Below, piece by piece: positions 4,974 through 6,892 of a DNA stretch of 6,892 bases. Made by a program: the position numbers and the translations under genes. Within the stretch, counting starts at the first letter, position 1; each line of letters opens with the position of its first letter. The stretch covers positions 1 to 6,892 of the forward strand of contig CAKRKL010000106.1 in NCBI GenBank assembly GCA_934358405.1, in the 5' to 3' direction. This DNA is from an uncultured Blautia sp. Its GTDB lineage: Bacteria; Bacillota; Clostridia; Lachnospirales; Lachnospiraceae. The notes under the pieces are model-generated. The model made no database searches, was not told the DNA's origin, and saw only the letters and a list, made by a program, of their open reading frames with translations.

Positions 4974-6892
4974 ATGATTACAATACCAATTTATGAACTT
5001 CTTCTGTTGCCGGGAGTTACATTTTTTTTCAAAAAAGATATGTTTCCGAAGGAATTGATTACAAAGGAGAACATTGGGGAAGAAATTCTCTTTGTTTGGC
5101 AGAAAGAAGAGGTAGCTTCTGAAGAGATTTCCATGGAAAATATTTTTCCGGTGGGAGTGCTTGGAACGATTGAGGATATAGATGAGGAAGAGAGTATTAA
5201 GGTTACAACAAAATGCAGGGTGCAGGTCTCTTCTATAGAATATGTGGATGGCGCTGTACAGGCGGAAGCAGTGAAGCTTCAGGATATACAGGATATCTCT
5301 CCGGAAAAGGAGAAAGAGAAATTTGATGCTATCAAGAAGGAACTGATGGATTTTGCAAAAGGCTTTCAGTGGGGAGTGTGGGTACGCAGTATGATCTACC
5401 ATTGGAAGAGCTATTCGGAAGCAGTATGCGCACTGGCAGGTTATATGAGTCTTTCAGGGAAAGAGAAATACCATATGCTTGAGGTGGATTCCCGTAAAGA
5501 ACGGATGGAACTGATGGAACAGGCAATTTATGAGCTGATGGAGATTTTCAGAGTCAGTGAGGAGGCCGAGACTGCCCAGAAGAATTCTAATGAAAAGGTT
5601 TATCGTGAGTCAGCACTGAAGAAACAGATAGAATTTCTGCAGCAGCAGCTGGATGAATTACATCCGGAGAATATCTCTGATGTGCGCCGCTTCGAGAAGA
5701 AGATTCAGGAGAGCGGCATGAACCAGGAAGCACGCCGGGAAGCTGAAAAGGTACTTAATCGAATGAAACAGGAAGGCAAGGACAGCCACGAATATGGTAT
5801 GTTGTACGATTATCTTGATTTTGTTACAAGCCTTTCCTGGAAAACGGAAGAACCGGTGCAGATTGACCTGAACGAAGCAGAAAAAATTCTTGATGAAGAC
5901 CACTACGGTTTAAAAAAAGTAAAGGAGCGAATTATCCAACAGCTGGCAGTTATGGCTTTGAATAAGAAGCAATCCGGCTCTATCCTTTTGTTTGTAGGTG
6001 CACCTGGTACCGGAAAAACCAGTATAGGACAGAGTATTGCCCGTGCCCTTCACAGGAAATATGTGCGCATCAGTCTTGGAGGAATCAGGGATGAGGCTGA
6101 AATCAGGGGACATAGAAGAACTTACATAGGTGCTATGCCGGGACGTATTATGGAAGGAATGAAGCGAAGCAAAGCATCTAATCCGGTTATGGTCTTGGAT
6201 GAGGTAGATAAGCTTGCCAGGGACTATGGCGGTGATCCGGCAAGTGCCCTTTTGGAAGTGCTGGATCCGGAACAAAATGATAATTTTACAGATCATTATA
6301 TGAATGTACCCTATGATTTGTCGAATGTGCTGTTTGTTTGTACCGCTAATTCTATAGACGCTATTCCGGAGCCGCTTTTAAACCGAATGGAAGTAATTCA
6401 ATTTCCAGGCTACACTGCAGTAGAAAAATTTCAGATTGCCAAACGTCATCTTTTACCAAAGGCGATGAAGAGCATGGGCATTAAGGCTCAAAATCTGAAG
6501 GTAAGTGATGATGCTATTCGACGGATTATTGAAGAATACACAGCTGAAGCCGGAGTTCGTGGATTGAAGAAGCAAATGGATGTGCTTTGCCGCTATGCGG
6601 CTGTGAAGCTGGTTAAAGGAGAACAGAAGAGCATTACAGTAAGCCAGAAACGTATTCCGGAATTCCTTGGCAATAACGGAATCCATCATGAAAAAATTCT
6701 AAGGAATCCTGTACCTGGCGTAGTGACTGGTCTTGCGTGGACCAATGCAGGCGGGGAAATTCTGTTTATTGAAACATCCTTCACAAAAGGAAGCGGAAAA
6801 GTGATCATTACCGGACAGCTTGGAGATGTAATGAAAGAATCGGCACAGATTGCCATCACTCTTGTGAAATCCATTTATCCGGATGCAGCTGA
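4974..6892 (+). CDS. lon: ATP-dependent protease Lon (endopeptidase La), 3' end outside window
   Basis: Cytoplasmic AAA+ protease that unfolds and degrades damaged and regulatory proteins. The frame is open from ATG 4974 to the right edge: 639 complete codons, no stop. The N-terminal substrate domain (~1-200) is divergent: it opens MITIPIYELLLLPGVTFFF rather than with the usual LPLR-type strand. A Lon coiled coil follows (REsaLKKQIeFLQQQLdEL, ~211-229). The AAA+ module is complete: Walker A GAPGTGKTS (G342-S350, K348), GHRRTYIGAMPGRI (H380), Walker B MVLDEVDK (D409/E410), sensor-1 N459 (CTANS), arginine finger R471 (LLNRM), sensor-2 R529 (AGVRGL). The protease domain begins GLAWTNAGGE (586) and is cut after DVMKESAQIAITLV; by its 13-14 residue offset from E. 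coli Lon, the catalytic serine should fall near residue 666, about 75 bases past the window. Regulation is probably by HrcA through the CIRCE element. Confidence 0.96.
   Translation, partial: MITIPIYELLLLPGVTFFFKKDMFPKELITKENIGEEILFVWQKEEVASEEISMENIFPVGVLGTIEDIDEEESIKVTTKCRVQVSSIEYVDGAVQAEAVKLQDIQDISPEKEKEKFDAIKKELMDFAKGFQWGVWVRSMIYHWKSYSEAVCALAGYMSLSGKEKYHMLEVDSRKERMELMEQAIYELMEIFRVSEEAETAQKNSNEKVYRESALKKQIEFLQQQLDELHPENISDVRRFEKKIQESGMNQEARREAEKVLNRMKQEGKDSHEYGMLYDYLDFVTSLSWKTEEPVQIDLNEAEKILDEDHYGLKKVKERIIQQLAVMALNKKQSGSILLFVGAPGTGKTSIGQSIARALHRKYVRISLGGIRDEAEIRGHRRTYIGAMPGRIMEGMKRSKASNPVMVLDEVDKLARDYGGDPASALLEVLDPEQNDNFTDHYMNVPYDLSNVLFVCTANSIDAIPEPLLNRMEVIQFPGYTAVEKFQIAKRHLLPKAMKSMGIKAQNLKVSDDAIRRIIEEYTAEAGVRGLKKQMDVLCRYAAVKLVKGEQKSITVSQKRIPEFLGNNGIHHEKILRNPVPGVVTGLAWTNAGGEILFIETSFTKGSGKVIITGQLGDVMKESAQIAITLVKSIYPDAA

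Noticed and set aside
4872..5402. Minus-strand ORF of 176 codons
   Set aside because: It lies antisense to the Lon N-terminal coding region, CIRCE and hairpin; its peptide is Cys/His/Phe/Leu rich as expected of a shadow frame, with no family resemblance or ribosome site.
5910..6296. Minus-strand ORF of 128 codons
   Set aside because: It is antisense to the highly conserved AAA+ core of Lon, including Walker A and B, so it is a shadow.

Overview
The window looks like a chromosomal segment of a gut-type Clostridia bacterium, most likely Lachnospiraceae. The reasons are the low-to-moderate GC, strong AAGGAGG ribosome binding sites, TTG starts, extended -10 promoters, and a bile salt hydrolase and Lon of the clostridial kind. 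The placement rests on remembered family resemblance, not on a search. No rRNA, tRNA, CRISPR array, transposase or integrase was seen.

Region by region: (1) 2-757 is the C-terminal half of a MATE-family efflux transporter entering from the left. It ends at a hairpin terminator (761-792) that also serves the convergent small gene. (2) 811-969 on the minus strand is a 52-codon small protein gene with a strong Shine-Dalgarno. (3) 970-1145 is a divergent promoter region, followed by a PucR-type regulator (1146-2321). (4) 2322-2597 is a 276-base non-coding leader with two good promoters, a perfect 8-bp-arm hairpin and a 12-bp direct repeat of 21-bp period. (5) 2598-4799 is a tight three-gene unit: an orphan LytTR response regulator, an unrecognised 155-residue protein and a conjugated bile acid hydrolase. 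(6) 4800-4973 is a regulatory stretch with a strong promoter, a long palindromic hairpin and a CIRCE (HrcA) operator. (7) 4974 to the right edge is a Lon protease gene, cut off just before its catalytic serine.

How the parts may work together: the LytTR regulator probably binds the direct repeat in front of its own extended -10 promoter. It would then control the bile salt hydrolase operon, linking bile acid deconjugation to a cell-density or envelope signal whose sensor is not in this window. Lon appears to be under HrcA heat-shock control through CIRCE. A MATE pump, a bile salt hydrolase and a stress protease side by side would fit a bile and envelope stress neighbourhood, but that link is inference from proximity alone.
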